52,195 nucleotides of DNA from an uncultured Burkholderiales bacterium (GTDB lineage Bacteria > Pseudomonadota > Gammaproteobacteria > Burkholderiales > Casimicrobiaceae), in the NCBI GenBank assembly GCA_937944385.1, contig CALDYQ010000012.1, positions 1 to 52,195 of the forward strand, read 5' to 3'. The notes beneath the pieces are model-generated. The model ran no database searches. It was not told the origin of the DNA and saw only the letters and a program-made list of their open reading frames with translations. Shown here in pieces: positions 44,279-52,195 of this stretch (its first letter is position 1; each line of letters begins with the position of its first letter). The translations under genes and the position numbers were made by a program.

Positions 44279-45442
44279 TCAGGCTCTCGGATAACGCACA
44301 CCGAACAAGCCCATCAGTGCCCGGACGGCGCCGTAGGCGAACCATTCGAGGGCCCGCTGCAGGGTCGAACGGGCTTCCCAGCGGGCGGGACGGACCGTAC
44401 GGCCGCCGCGGTCGGCGAGCGCCTCCAGGTCGCGCCGCAGCTCGGCAGCAAAGCCGGCATCGCGCACCACGACATTGGCCTCGCGCGCAAGCAGCAGGCT
44501 GAACGGATCGATGTTGGACGATCCGACCGTTGCCCAGTCATCATCCACCACCGCGACTTTCGCATGCAGGAAGCTCGTCTCGTACTCGATGATCTCCACG
44601 CCGCCGGCGAGCAATTGCCCGTACAGCGCGCGCGAAGCATGGTGAAGCAGCCAGAACTCGACCCGGCCCTGCAGCAGAAGCCGTACCCGCGCCCCGCGGG
44701 CCCGGGCGTCGAGCAGCGCGCGCCGGAAGCGTCGGCCGGGCAGGAAGTAGGCGCTCGCGATGATGACGTCTTCACGCGCCACGCGCAGCGCGGCGAGATA
44801 GGCAATCTCGATCGAGCGGCGAAAGCGGAAGTTGTCCCGCACGACCAGCTTGGCCTTGGTAGTGCCCGCCTGCGTCGTCTTTGCCTCGAGCGACCATGCG
44901 GGCAGGCCCTGCTGACCGAAGGCCACGAGCCGCTGGATGCGCCACAGGCGGTTGACGGCCTCGCAGAGCGGCCCGAGCAACGGTCCTTCGACGCGCACGG
45001 CAAAGTCCACGCGCGGCGGTGTGTGGCCGGGCGTGTTCATGTCATCGATCAGGTTGATGCCGCCGATGAAAGCGATGCGACCGTCGATCACGACGATCTT
45101 TCGGTGAAGCCGCCTCAGTCGCGTCCGGCGCAGGGTGAAGGGAAACAGATCCGGTCGGTAGAACACGAACAGGACGCCCGCGCGTTTCAACTGCTCGGCC
45201 AGTTCGCGCGTGCCGTAGGGGCGGGTGCCGAAGGCATCGATCACCACCCGCACATCGACGCCACGCGCCCGGGCGCTCGCGAGCCGAGCCGCGACTTCTC
45301 GCCCCACGGGATCGTTTGCGAAGATGTAGCTCTCGACGTAAAGACTTTCGCGCGCCGCGTCGATCGCCTTGCAAAGCGCCGGGAAGTACTCGCCGCCGTT
45401 ACGGAGCAGGGCCACGCGGTGGCCGGGCAGGAGACCGTGCAT
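44279..45442 (-). CDS. clsB: Phospholipase D-type cardiolipin synthase (ClsB-like)
   Basis: 387 residues. Two HKD motifs are complete: His113/Lys115/Asp120 in HRKIVVIDGRIAFIGG, and His293/Lys295/Asp300 in HAKVAVVDDDWATVGSSN. There are no N-terminal membrane helices, as in ClsB rather than ClsA. It would join phosphatidylglycerol with another phospholipid to make cardiolipin. The gene is 68 bases after the globin stop. Confidence 0.87.
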   Translation of the reverse strand: MHGLLPGHRVALLRNGGEYFPALCKAIDAARESLYVESYIFANDPVGREVAARLASARARGVDVRVVIDAFGTRPYGTRELAEQLKRAGVLFVFYRPDLFPFTLRRTRLRRLHRKIVVIDGRIAFIGGINLIDDMNTPGHTPPRVDFAVRVEGPLLGPLCEAVNRLWRIQRLVAFGQQGLPAWSLEAKTTQAGTTKAKLVVRDNFRFRRSIEIAYLAALRVAREDVIIASAYFLPGRRFRRALLDARARGARVRLLLQGRVEFWLLHHASRALYGQLLAGGVEIIEYETSFLHAKVAVVDDDWATVGSSNIDPFSLLLAREANVVVRDAGFAAELRRDLEALADRGGRTVRPARWEARSTLQRALEWFAYGAVRALMGLFGVRYPRA

Positions 45443-45510
45443 GCACGGATTGTGTGTCTCGTGCGAGCGAGGTCAAGGGCGGGGACGCGAGCGGCGCCGC
45501 TTCGAAACGC

Positions 45511-45897
45511 TCATTCGGGACGATTGCGCATCCAGTCGGCCGTTTTCTGCATCTGGCTCATGAACCACGCGGCGGCCGTGGGATCGAGCGCGCGATCGGC
45601 GATGGCGCGCGACATGCAGGCAAGCCACTGGTCACGCTCGGCGGTGCCGATCGGAAAGGGCAGATGCCGCGCGCGGAGGCGCGGGTGCCCGAAGCGCTCG
45701 ATGTAGTGATTGGGGCCACCGAGCCAGCCGCAGAGGAACCAAAAAAGCTTGTCGCGCGATCCCGAGAGATCCTCGGGGTGCAGTGCGCGGATGCCTGCGA
45801 ACTCGGAGTCGAGTTCCATGTGGTCGTAGAAGGCATCGACCAGGGCGCGCACGCCTGGCTCGCCGCCCATGAGTTCGAAAGGGGACGACTGCATCAT
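45511..45897 (-). CDS. Group II truncated hemoglobin
   Basis: 128 residues from ATG 45897, which overlaps the Nudix stop (ATGA). The two-on-two fold is recognisable by PFELMGGEPGVRALVDAFY, then LFWFLCGWLGGP and HPRLRARHLPF. The proximal heme His is probably His78, and Trp at the G8 position (in DQWLACM) fits group II. Such globins bind O2 or detoxify NO and peroxide. The longer frame to 46026 overlaps the Nudix gene. Confidence 0.88.
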   Translation of the reverse strand: MMQSSPFELMGGEPGVRALVDAFYDHMELDSEFAGIRALHPEDLSGSRDKLFWFLCGWLGGPNHYIERFGHPRLRARHLPFPIGTAERDQWLACMSRAIADRALDPTAAAWFMSQMQKTADWMRNRPE

Positions 45898-46517
45898 GAG
45901 GAAACGAGAAGGTTTCGAAACGTGCGCAGCATGCCGGCGGTTGCGCCCCAGATGTAGCGCTCGCGCCACGGGACGGCCCAGTACTCGCGCAGGCGTCCCT
46001 CGCGCCAGAGGCTGTCGCGCCGCCAATGTGCGTCGTCGAGCAGGTGCGCGAGCGGAATCTCGAACACGTCGGCCACTTCATGGGGGTCGGCGCGCCAGTG
46101 CTGCGCCGGGGTCGCCGCGACCACCGGCGTGATGTCGTAGGCGGTGATCGTGACATAGCGCGGCAGGACGCCCAGGATCTCGATCCGGCCGCCATCGGCA
46201 CCGATCTCCTCGGTCGCTTCTCGAAGCGCCGCGGCCTCCGGGCTGCCGTCCTCGGCTTCCACCCGGCCGCCCGGCAGGCTGATCTGTCCTGCATGGTCGG
46301 CCAGGTGCGCGGTGCGCTGCGTGAGCACGAGCCGCGGTTGGCCGTCGCCGTGGTCGGCGAGCAGCATCATCACCGCCGCGGGCCTGAGCGTGCGCCCGAG
46401 GCGCGTATGGGCGACCAGGCGCTCGTCGCGCGTGCCGTCGCCATCGATGGCCTCGAGCGTGTCTGGCATCGACCGGAGCGCGGCACGGATGCGATCTAGA
46501 CTCAGGGTCGAGTTCAT
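45894..46517 (-). CDS. Nudix hydrolase, CoA pyrophosphatase type (NudL-like)
   Basis: 207 residues. The Nudix box lies at about 83-105 (GGRVEAEDGSPEAAALREATEEIG; the metal ligands are in REATEE, 99-104). It is preceded by LTQRTAHLADHAGQISLP, the UPF0035 block specific to CoA pyrophosphatases. It would cleave CoA to phosphopantetheine and 3',5'-ADP. It is coupled to the downstream truncated globin and starts 15 bases after ybbP. Confidence 0.9.
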   Translation of the reverse strand: MNSTLSLDRIRAALRSMPDTLEAIDGDGTRDERLVAHTRLGRTLRPAAVMMLLADHGDGQPRLVLTQRTAHLADHAGQISLPGGRVEAEDGSPEAAALREATEEIGADGGRIEILGVLPRYVTITAYDITPVVAATPAQHWRADPHEVADVFEIPLAHLLDDAHWRRDSLWREGRLREYWAVPWRERYIWGATAGMLRTFRNLLVSS

Positions 46518-46532
46518 GGCCGCGGTTGCCGA

Positions 46533-49079
46533 TCACCCCTCACGCAGCACCTTCATCGGCGGCGTGTCGAGCACACCGCGCGTGCCCAGCCATCCTGCCA
46601 CGAGCGTGAATGCGGCCGCGAGCACGAGGCCTGCGAGCCAGACCCCGGGCGAGGCGATGAATTCGACCTTGAGCGCGCGGGTGGCGAGCGCCCAGGTCAG
46701 ACTCACTGCACCGATCACGCCGAGCAGCCCCGCGGTGATGCCCAGCGTAGCGAACTCGGCGAGCATGGCGCGCCGCACCTGGGCGCGTGAGCCGCCGAAA
46801 CTGCGCATGACCGCCGTGTCATACCGTCGCTCGTCCTGGGTGGCGATGACCGCGGTGTAGAGCGTGAGCAGTCCTGCGAGCAGCGTGAAGCCAAAGACGA
46901 ACTCGAGCGCGCTGGCGACTTGTGTCACGATCGAGCGCACGCGCTCGATGACCTCGGAGACGTCGATGGCCAGCACATTGGGCGCGGTGGTCACGATGTC
47001 TGAAAGCGTTTTCACATCGTCGGCGGGCAGGTGGAACGCCGTGATGTAGCTCTTGGGCAGGTCGGCGAGCATGCGCTCCGGCAGCAGTGCGAAGAAGTTG
47101 ACGCGGAAACTGTCCCAGTCGACTTTGCGCAGACTCGTCACCCGGACCGTGAACTCGCGGCCGGCCGCATCGAAGGTCACGCGGTCGCCGAGAGCGAGGC
47201 CGAGCGTCTTGGCGATGCCGTCCTCGAGTGACATTTCATTGTCGCGCGCTGCAGTGAGCCAGCTTCCAGAGACGATCCGGTTGCCGTAGGGGAGGCTCGC
47301 GCTCGCCGACAGATTGAACTCGCGCTCCACGAGCCGCTTGGCGCGCTCGTCGCTGAAGTCACGCGCGGAGACCGGCCGCTCGTTGATGGTCACGAGCCGG
47401 GCCCGCACCATCGGAAAGAACTCGGCTTGCCGCCCGCGCTCGGCGAGAAGGGCGCGGAGTGGGTCGATCTGGTCGGCCTGGATGTTGATGAGGAAGCGGT
47501 TGGGCGCATCCGCTGGCAGCGACCTCTGCCATGCTGCGAAGAGATCGGTGCGCACGAAGCCGACGGTGATGAGGGTCATGACGCCCAGGCCCAGACAGGC
47601 GATCTGAACCGTGGTCGAAAGCCGCCGCCGGTCGAGATTGGCGAGGCCCATGCGCCAGTGTCTGAGCGGGCCGGCCGACTGGGCCAGCCGTCCGATCACG
47701 CTACGGACCAGCCAGAGGAGCACAAAGGCGAGCGCGCTCGCGGCCGCCACCAGGGCCACGAGGCCAAGCACGAAGACGAGCCCGGTCTGCCAATCCTGCG
47801 CCTGCAGCCAGACGACCGAGAGCACCGCAGCGGCGCCCGCGAGCGTGGCGCTCACGCCGCTGGCCGAAGGCGGAGGCAGTTCCCTGCGCAGCGCGCGCAC
47901 CGGCGGGGCGCTCGCGAGGGCGACCAACGGGGGCAGGGCGAAGCCGAGAAGCAGGATCAGCCCCGTGGCGAAGGCGCGGACGAGCGGCCACGGCCCGGCC
48001 GGCGGCAACGTGCCACCAAAGAGCCCAGCGACCGTGACCGCGAGGGCCGCCTGCGCAAGCCAGGCGAGCGCGACGCCGATCAGGGAGGCGAGCGCAGCCA
48101 GCACCACGAGTTGCGCGAGGAAGTGCAGCAGGGTCTGCCGCTGCCCGGCACCGAGGGTCCGGAAGAGGGTCGCGGTGTCGAGTTCGCGCTTCAAGTACCG
48201 GCGGAGCGCGAGCACGATCGCCACCACCGCGAGGAAGACCGCAAAGCTTGCAGTGAGACCGAGAAACTGCTCGGAGCGCTCGAGCGTATTGCGCACCTCT
48301 GGCCGGAGCTCCCGGACGGTTTCCAGCCGCTGCCCCGGCCCGAGTCGGGGCTTGATCGCTACCTCGAATTCGGCCGCGCGCGGGCCGGCGATCTGAAGCC
48401 GCCAGGTCGCGCGGCTGCCCGGGCCCAGCAGGTCTGCGCGCTCGAGGTCGTCGCGGTGCATGAGCACCTTGGGCGCGGAGGAGAGGAAGTTGCCCGCAAC
48501 CTCGGGTTCCTCGACGAAGATGCGGGCGATGCGCGGGCGGATGCGGCCGAGCTCAAGGTGATCGCCTTCGGCGAGCGCGAGGCGCAGCGCGAGCCGCTCG
48601 TCGATGAACACTTCTCCGGGGCTGGGGAGTTCGCGCGTCGGGATGCGCTCGGCGCGGCGGGCCGGGTCGTCCGTGGCTCGTCGCACGTCGATCGCGCCGC
48701 GGAGCGGATACGGCGCAACGACGGCCTTCACATCGGCGAGCGTGGCGGTGGCTGCCGCGCTCGTGGTTGCGTTGCCTGCAGCCCCGGCTGGCGCGGAGCG
48801 GGCCACCATGCTGCCGAAGCGGATCGATTCGGTGATGCTGAGCCCGTAGCGACGCGCCTCCTCGGCGAAGGTGGGCGGCAGCGGCCGGTCGCCCGCGATC
48901 ATGGCATCCGCGCCAAGCAGGACGTTGGCCTGGTTCGCGAAGGCGGCCTTCACGCGGTCGGCAAACATGCCGATGGCCCCCACACTCGCCACCGCGATCG
49001 CGAGCGCGAGCACGAGGATGCGTGCCTCGGTCGTGCGCAGTTCGCGGCGGACGAAGTCGAGGATCAGGCCGGGGTTCAT
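46533..49079 (-). CDS. ybbP: ABC transporter permease YbbP (FtsX-like)
   Basis: 848 residues from ATG 49079, which overlaps the ybbA stop (ATGA). It has an N-terminal membrane helix (about 18-40), a large periplasmic domain, then FtsX-type helices, a second periplasmic domain and a final FtsX block (EFVFGFTLLAGLLTLYTAVI; RRYDTAVMRSFGGSRAQVRR). This is the LolCE/MacB-like layout of mechanotransmission ABC systems. Its role in bacteria is not well known; a link to lipid or lysophospholipid handling is suggested by tesA being divergent. Confidence 0.88.
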   Translation of the reverse strand: MNPGLILDFVRRELRTTEARILVLALAIAVASVGAIGMFADRVKAAFANQANVLLGADAMIAGDRPLPPTFAEEARRYGLSITESIRFGSMVARSAPAGAAGNATTSAAATATLADVKAVVAPYPLRGAIDVRRATDDPARRAERIPTRELPSPGEVFIDERLALRLALAEGDHLELGRIRPRIARIFVEEPEVAGNFLSSAPKVLMHRDDLERADLLGPGSRATWRLQIAGPRAAEFEVAIKPRLGPGQRLETVRELRPEVRNTLERSEQFLGLTASFAVFLAVVAIVLALRRYLKRELDTATLFRTLGAGQRQTLLHFLAQLVVLAALASLIGVALAWLAQAALAVTVAGLFGGTLPPAGPWPLVRAFATGLILLLGFALPPLVALASAPPVRALRRELPPPSASGVSATLAGAAAVLSVVWLQAQDWQTGLVFVLGLVALVAAASALAFVLLWLVRSVIGRLAQSAGPLRHWRMGLANLDRRRLSTTVQIACLGLGVMTLITVGFVRTDLFAAWQRSLPADAPNRFLINIQADQIDPLRALLAERGRQAEFFPMVRARLVTINERPVSARDFSDERAKRLVEREFNLSASASLPYGNRIVSGSWLTAARDNEMSLEDGIAKTLGLALGDRVTFDAAGREFTVRVTSLRKVDWDSFRVNFFALLPERMLADLPKSYITAFHLPADDVKTLSDIVTTAPNVLAIDVSEVIERVRSIVTQVASALEFVFGFTLLAGLLTLYTAVIATQDERRYDTAVMRSFGGSRAQVRRAMLAEFATLGITAGLLGVIGAVSLTWALATRALKVEFIASPGVWLAGLVLAAAFTLVAGWLGTRGVLDTPPMKVLREG

Positions 49080-49807
49080 GCGCCAGCGCCAACGACGATT
49101 CGGCCGCGAGCGAGACGGATCACGGCGGCGCACCGCCCCGCGAGGTCCGGGTCGTGGGTCACGAGCACGAGCGTGGTTCCCTGTTCGCGGTTCAGGCGGA
49201 ACATGAGTTCGACGATCTCGGCGCCGGTGTCCGTGTCGAGGTTGCCAGTGGGCTCATCGGCGAAGACGATGCGCGGGTTGCTCACGAAGGCGCGCGCGAT
49301 CGCCACCCGTTGCTGCTCACCCCCCGAGAGCTGCTTTGGCAGATGCTCGAGTCGGGCCGAGAGGCCCACCCGCTCGAGCCAGGCCGCGGCGCGCTCGCGC
49401 GCATCCCGCACACCCGCGAGATCGAGCGGCAGCATCACGTTCTCGAGCGCGGTCAGCGCCGGCAGGAGCTGGAACGATTGAAAGACGAAGCCCACCGCGC
49501 CCTGACGGCGGCGGGCGAGTTCGTCCTCGGAGAGCGAGCTCACCGTCTCGCCGAACCAGCGAACCGTCCCGCGGTCGGGGCGGTCCAAACCCGCGAGAAG
49601 GCCCAGCAGAGTGGTCTTGCCCGAGCCGGAGGCGCCGACGATGGCCTGCGTCGAGCCTGCGGCCACGGTGAGCGAGACGTCCTCGAGAATGGTCAGCGAG
49701 CGATCGCCGAGCGAGACGACGCGCGTGAGTGCTTGGGCCTCGATCGCAGGCGCGCTCGAGTCGCGGGAGGCCGAGGGGCCGTCGATGGTCGCCGCAGGGA
49801 GAGGCAT
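49076..49807 (-). CDS. ybbA: ABC transporter ATP-binding protein YbbA
   Basis: 243 residues from ATG 49807; the frame extends to 49960, and ATG 49888 is also possible, but both run into the tesA promoter region. Walker A GASGSGKT, signature LSGGEQQR and Walker B VFADEPTGNLD are typical of the LolD/MacB subfamily. It pairs with YbbP. The ybbA-ybbP order divergent from tesA matches E. coli. Confidence 0.9.
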   Translation of the reverse strand: MPLPAATIDGPSASRDSSAPAIEAQALTRVVSLGDRSLTILEDVSLTVAAGSTQAIVGASGSGKTTLLGLLAGLDRPDRGTVRWFGETVSSLSEDELARRRQGAVGFVFQSFQLLPALTALENVMLPLDLAGVRDARERAAAWLERVGLSARLEHLPKQLSGGEQQRVAIARAFVSNPRIVFADEPTGNLDTDTGAEIVELMFRLNREQGTTLVLVTHDPDLAGRCAAVIRLARGRIVVGAGA

Positions 49808-49912
49808 GTTCGGGGTGCGGTCTCGTGGGGCGATTCGGGTGAGCGCTAGCCGGCCTGCCGACCGGAGGTCGGCCGAGGGCCCGTTCATAGAATCGGGAGC
49901 AGAGACACACGG

Positions 49913-50590
49913 ATGAGAAGGCATCACATTTTTCCTGATTCGAGACGCAGGCTCGCTCAACGGCCGAGCCGGCTTGCTCGTGCTTGGGCGGGTCTGCTCG
50001 CGCTCTGGTTTTTCGTCGGAGCGGCGTTCGCCGCGGGTGCGCCCACGGTGCTCATCCTCGGAGATTCCCTCTCGGCAGGCTACGGTTTGCCACGAGGGGA
50101 AGGTTGGGTCGATCTGCTCGAGAGAAAGCTTGCGGCCGAAAAAGTTTCCGCCCGCGTGGTGAATGCGAGCGTGAGCGGGGAAACCACGACGGGGGGACTG
50201 GCCCGCCTGCCGGCGCTACTGCGCGAGCACAAACCCCGCGTACTCGTGATCGAGTTGGGAGGCAATGACGGCCTGCGCGGCGCACCGCCCGAGGGCATCC
50301 GTGCCAATCTCGAGCGCATGGCCCGCATGGGCCGCGAGGCCGGAGCGCGCGTGCTGATCCTCGGCATGCGCATGCCGCCCAATTTCGGGCCCAGCTACAC
50401 CGCGGCCTTCGAGCGCGCCTTCAGTGACGCGGCGCGGGCCGCGGGCAGCTCGCTCGTGCCTTTCTTTCTCGAGCGGCTGGGCACCGATCTCACCTACTTC
50501 CAGCCCGATCGCATCCATCCCACGGCGGCGGCGCAGCCCAAGATGCTCGAGACGGTCTGGCCAGCGCTCTCGAAGCTCCTGCGCGGATGA
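49913..50590 (+). CDS. tesA: TesA: multifunctional acyl-CoA thioesterase / lysophospholipase L1
   Basis: 225 residues. A signal peptide (about 1-40) is followed by an SGNH hydrolase: the nucleophile Ser52 in GDSLSAGYG, Gly in block II, Asn in ELGGNDGLRG, and Asp199/His202 in PDRIHPTA. A -10-like TAGAAT (49888-49893) lies upstream. It hydrolyses acyl-CoA, lysophospholipids and esters in the periplasm. Its stop overlaps mnmH by ATGA. Confidence 0.92.
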   Translation: MRRHHIFPDSRRRLAQRPSRLARAWAGLLALWFFVGAAFAAGAPTVLILGDSLSAGYGLPRGEGWVDLLERKLAAEKVSARVVNASVSGETTTGGLARLPALLREHKPRVLVIELGGNDGLRGAPPEGIRANLERMARMGREAGARVLILGMRMPPNFGPSYTAAFERAFSDAARAAGSSLVPFFLERLGTDLTYFQPDRIHPTAAAQPKMLETVWPALSKLLRG

Positions 50591-51654
50591 GCGGGGGCCG
50601 TGCGACTGTTCCGGCGAGCGATCTCGAGGCCTACCTCGATGGCCGGGATGTGATCGACGTGCGCTCGCCTGGCGAGTACGCCGAGGATTTCATCCCTGGA
50701 GCGGTAAATCATCCGATCCTCGACAACGAGGAGCGCGCCCTTGTCGGCACGATCAACAAGGAGATTTCGCCGTTTGAAGCCAAGCGGCGCGGGGCGGCGC
50801 TCGCGGCGCGCAACATGGCCGCGATGATCGAGGCGCACTTTCTCGACAAGCCGCGCGACTGGGCACCGCTCGTCTACTGCTGGCGCGGCGGCAAGCGCTC
50901 GGGGTTCGTCACCCACGTCCTGCGCGAAATCGGCTTTGGCGCCCTGCAGTTCGAGGGCGGCTACAAGGCCTACCGGCGGCGCGTGAATGATGATCTCGCG
51001 ACCTGGCCCGCGCGTTTCCGCTTCATCACGCTCTGCGGGCTCACGGGCACGGGCAAGACGGCGCTCCTTTGCGCGCTCAGGGCCGCCGGGGCGCAGGTGC
51101 TCGATCTCGAAGGGCTCGCCAATCATCGCGGCTCGCTGCTCGGGGCGCGCGAAACGCCGCAGCCCACGCAGAAGCGCTTCGATTCGCTCGTCTGGGACGC
51201 GCTTCGCCGCTTCGATTCTGCGCGGCCGGTCTACGTCGAGAGCGAGAGCAAGAAGATCGGCAACGTGCAGATGCCGGATGCGCTACGCGCAGGGATGCAG
51301 CGCGGTGGCACGGTGTGGGTCGAGGTGCCGCTCGAGGCGCGCGTCGCGCACATCCGGAGCGAATACCCGCATCTCGTGGCCGACCCCGTCGGGCTCGTCG
51401 AGCGTCTCGAGCCGCTTCGCCCGCTCCTCGGTGGCGAGCGGCTCGCCCGCTGGCGTGCAATGGCCGCGGCGCGCGACGTCGATGGACTTTTCGCCGCGCT
51501 CATGGTCGAGCACTACGATCCGCTCTATTCGCGGACGATCCGAAGCAACTACCCAGGTCTCGATCATGGGCGGCAAGTCTCGCTCGAACGGGTCGAGGCG
51601 GATGCGCTCGCTCGGGCTGCACAGGCGATTCTCGCGGCCGAAGCGACCGCCTAG
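50587..51654 (+). CDS. mnmH: tRNA 2-selenouridine synthase (SelU/MnmH)
   Basis: 355 residues. An N-terminal rhodanese domain has catalytic Cys98 in YCWRGGKRSG, and a P-loop domain has GLTGTGKT at 151-158. It swaps sulfur for selenium at the wobble 2-thiouridine of tRNAs for Lys, Glu and Gln, using selenophosphate from SelD. selD is not in the window. Coupling to tesA has no clear functional meaning. Confidence 0.93.
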   Translation: MSGGRATVPASDLEAYLDGRDVIDVRSPGEYAEDFIPGAVNHPILDNEERALVGTINKEISPFEAKRRGAALAARNMAAMIEAHFLDKPRDWAPLVYCWRGGKRSGFVTHVLREIGFGALQFEGGYKAYRRRVNDDLATWPARFRFITLCGLTGTGKTALLCALRAAGAQVLDLEGLANHRGSLLGARETPQPTQKRFDSLVWDALRRFDSARPVYVESESKKIGNVQMPDALRAGMQRGGTVWVEVPLEARVAHIRSEYPHLVADPVGLVERLEPLRPLLGGERLARWRAMAAARDVDGLFAALMVEHYDPLYSRTIRSNYPGLDHGRQVSLERVEADALARAAQAILAAEATA

Positions 51655-51744
51655 ACGACGCGCGGGTCCTGCGGCGCAGTCATCGCGTGTCCCCCATCAT
51701 GCGGGAAAATCGATGTCAGGCGAACACTTCATCGGGCGGAGACC

Positions 51745-51863
51745 ATGCGCGTGACCTTCCGTCAGCTCCGTCTGTTCAAGGCGTTGGCCGAGCACGGCAG
51801 CGTGAGCCGCGCCGCGCGGGCCTGCCACGTCACGCAGCCGACGGCATCGATGCAATTGCGCGA
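51745..51863 (+). pseudogene. LysR-family regulator, 5' fragment only
   Basis: The first 39 or so residues (MRVTFRQLRLFKALAEHGSV, then SRAARACHVTQPTASMQLRE) are a normal LysR helix-turn-helix. The expected continuation (wing and effector domain) is absent: after GCGCGAG the sequence becomes unrelated, although the frame stays open to 51984. The gene is therefore broken, probably by the rearrangement that brought the following DNA. A CGGAGA ribosome site precedes the ATG. Confidence 0.7.
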
Positions 51864-51906
51864 GCCGCTTTGCGGCGAAGCGTCCCGCTGGAGCGCAGGG
51901 TTAGGC
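51864..51906 (+). other. Sequence like the right half of an integron attC site
   Basis: GCCGC-TTT-GCGGC (51864-51876) is a small hairpin like the attC terminal loop. It is followed by GTCCCGCTGGAGCG and the core GTTAGGC (51900-51906, consensus GTTRRRY). A GTG reading frame of 25 codons (51907-51984) starts directly after the core, as cassette genes often do. The left half (GCCTAAC and its partner) is missing. No integrase gene is in view. Confidence 0.4.
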
Positions 51907-51984
51907 GTGAAGCGCATCGATGAACTCGTCTGGAGAAACGCCAGCCTGTTTGAGGCGTCCGACGAAAGTGCCGACTTTTATTGA

Positions 51985-52195
51985 GTAGGCAATAAACAAC
52001 TGAACTTTTTACATGCCGTAGAGTCAGATTGGGCATGGACAAGATCGACTCCCGAACGCTGCCGGTGGATGCGCTCAACGAGCGCCGCCGGCGTGCGGTG
52101 AAGATGAGGCTTGAGGGCGCGAGCCTGAGGGACACGGCGGCGCAGTGCGAGATGTCGCGCACGACCGTGATTGCGGCGGTGAAGGCCTATGAGGC
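51985..52195 (+). mobile_element. Left part of an IS630-type element, cut by window edge
   Basis: The element's left end is not fixed; it lies somewhere between about 51907 and 52034. The stretch 51970-52020 is clearly more AT-rich than the rest of the window. An inverted repeat TTATTG-N6-CAATAA at 51978-51995 spans the possible boundary. The right end is outside the window, so terminal repeats and a TA duplication cannot be tested. Confidence 0.5.
52035..52195 (+). CDS. IS630-family transposase, N-terminal part
   Basis: 53 complete codons from ATG 52035 to the window edge. NERRRRAVKMRLEGASLRDT, then AAQCEMSRTTVIAAVKAY is the Tc1/IS630 N-terminal helix-turn-helix that binds the element ends. 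The DDE catalytic domain lies beyond the edge. Assignment rests on this domain only. Confidence 0.72.
   Translation, partial: MDKIDSRTLPVDALNERRRRAVKMRLEGASLRDTAAQCEMSRTTVIAAVKAYE

Noticed and set aside
47427-49481. Plus-strand open frame (684 codons) opposite ybbP/ybbA
   Set aside because: Same cause: low-complexity charged translation opposite well-supported genes.

Overview
The window is GC-rich, gene-dense chromosomal DNA that reads as Betaproteobacteria. The main evidence is the order kdsD-kdsC-lptC-lptA-lptB-rpoN-hpf-ptsN-hprK-rapZ: hprK beside rapZ is typical of beta- rather than gammaproteobacteria. Divergent lptD-surA / amgK-murU, a complex I NDUFA9-like protein, a System I (ccm) cytochrome c maturation cluster, tesA/ybbA/ybbP and mnmH agree with this. 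I cannot name the genus. No tRNA, rRNA, CRISPR array or prophage was seen, and no stretch over 300 bases lacks a gene.

Layout. (1) 1-527, minus: 5' part of an exported delta-60 repeat protein, cut by the window edge. (2) 745-12438, minus: lptD, surA, a soluble lytic transglycosylase, an NDUFA9-like protein, an alpha/beta hydrolase, a DUF5672/SEC-C/TPR/glycosyltransferase fusion, a CaiB-type CoA transferase and an SDR. Most are joined by 4-base stop/start overlaps. (3) 12680-19374, plus: amgK-murU (peptidoglycan recycling), prlC, a DUF4124/glutaredoxin protein, exonuclease III and a DadA-like oxidase. (4) 19304-21762: a LysR regulator divergent from a pirin and a WrbA-like flavodoxin. (5) 21908-23381: a helix-hairpin-helix protein and an OmpA-like protein whose frame is broken. 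(6) 23457-34115, plus: Kdo synthesis, LPS transport, sigma-54 and PTS-Ntr regulation, rapZ, a LON-domain protein, yebC, ybjQ, ruvC. (7) 34143-49807, minus: ybbA-ybbP, Nudix-truncated globin, a PLD-type cardiolipin synthase, a response regulator coupled to an Atm1-like ABC exporter, a fused M16 peptidase, an MFS transporter and ccmABCDEG. (8) 49913-51654, plus: tesA and mnmH. (9) 51745-52195: a LysR gene broken off after its DNA-binding helix, a sequence resembling the right half of an integron attC site, and the start of an IS630-type transposase.

A common theme is the outer envelope. Kdo is made (kdsD, kdsC), LPS is moved across the periplasm (lptB, lptC, lptA) and assembled (lptD, with surA as chaperone), and the wall is cut (slt) and recycled (amgK, murU). 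Most of the window is conserved core genome. I did not find a clear new multi-gene system. The items most worth a second look are the DUF5672 fusion, the RapZ with an altered P-loop, the LON-domain gene with no usual start codon, the frameshifted OmpA-like gene, the response regulator with an unknown N-terminal domain, and the half-attC/IS630 junction at the right edge.
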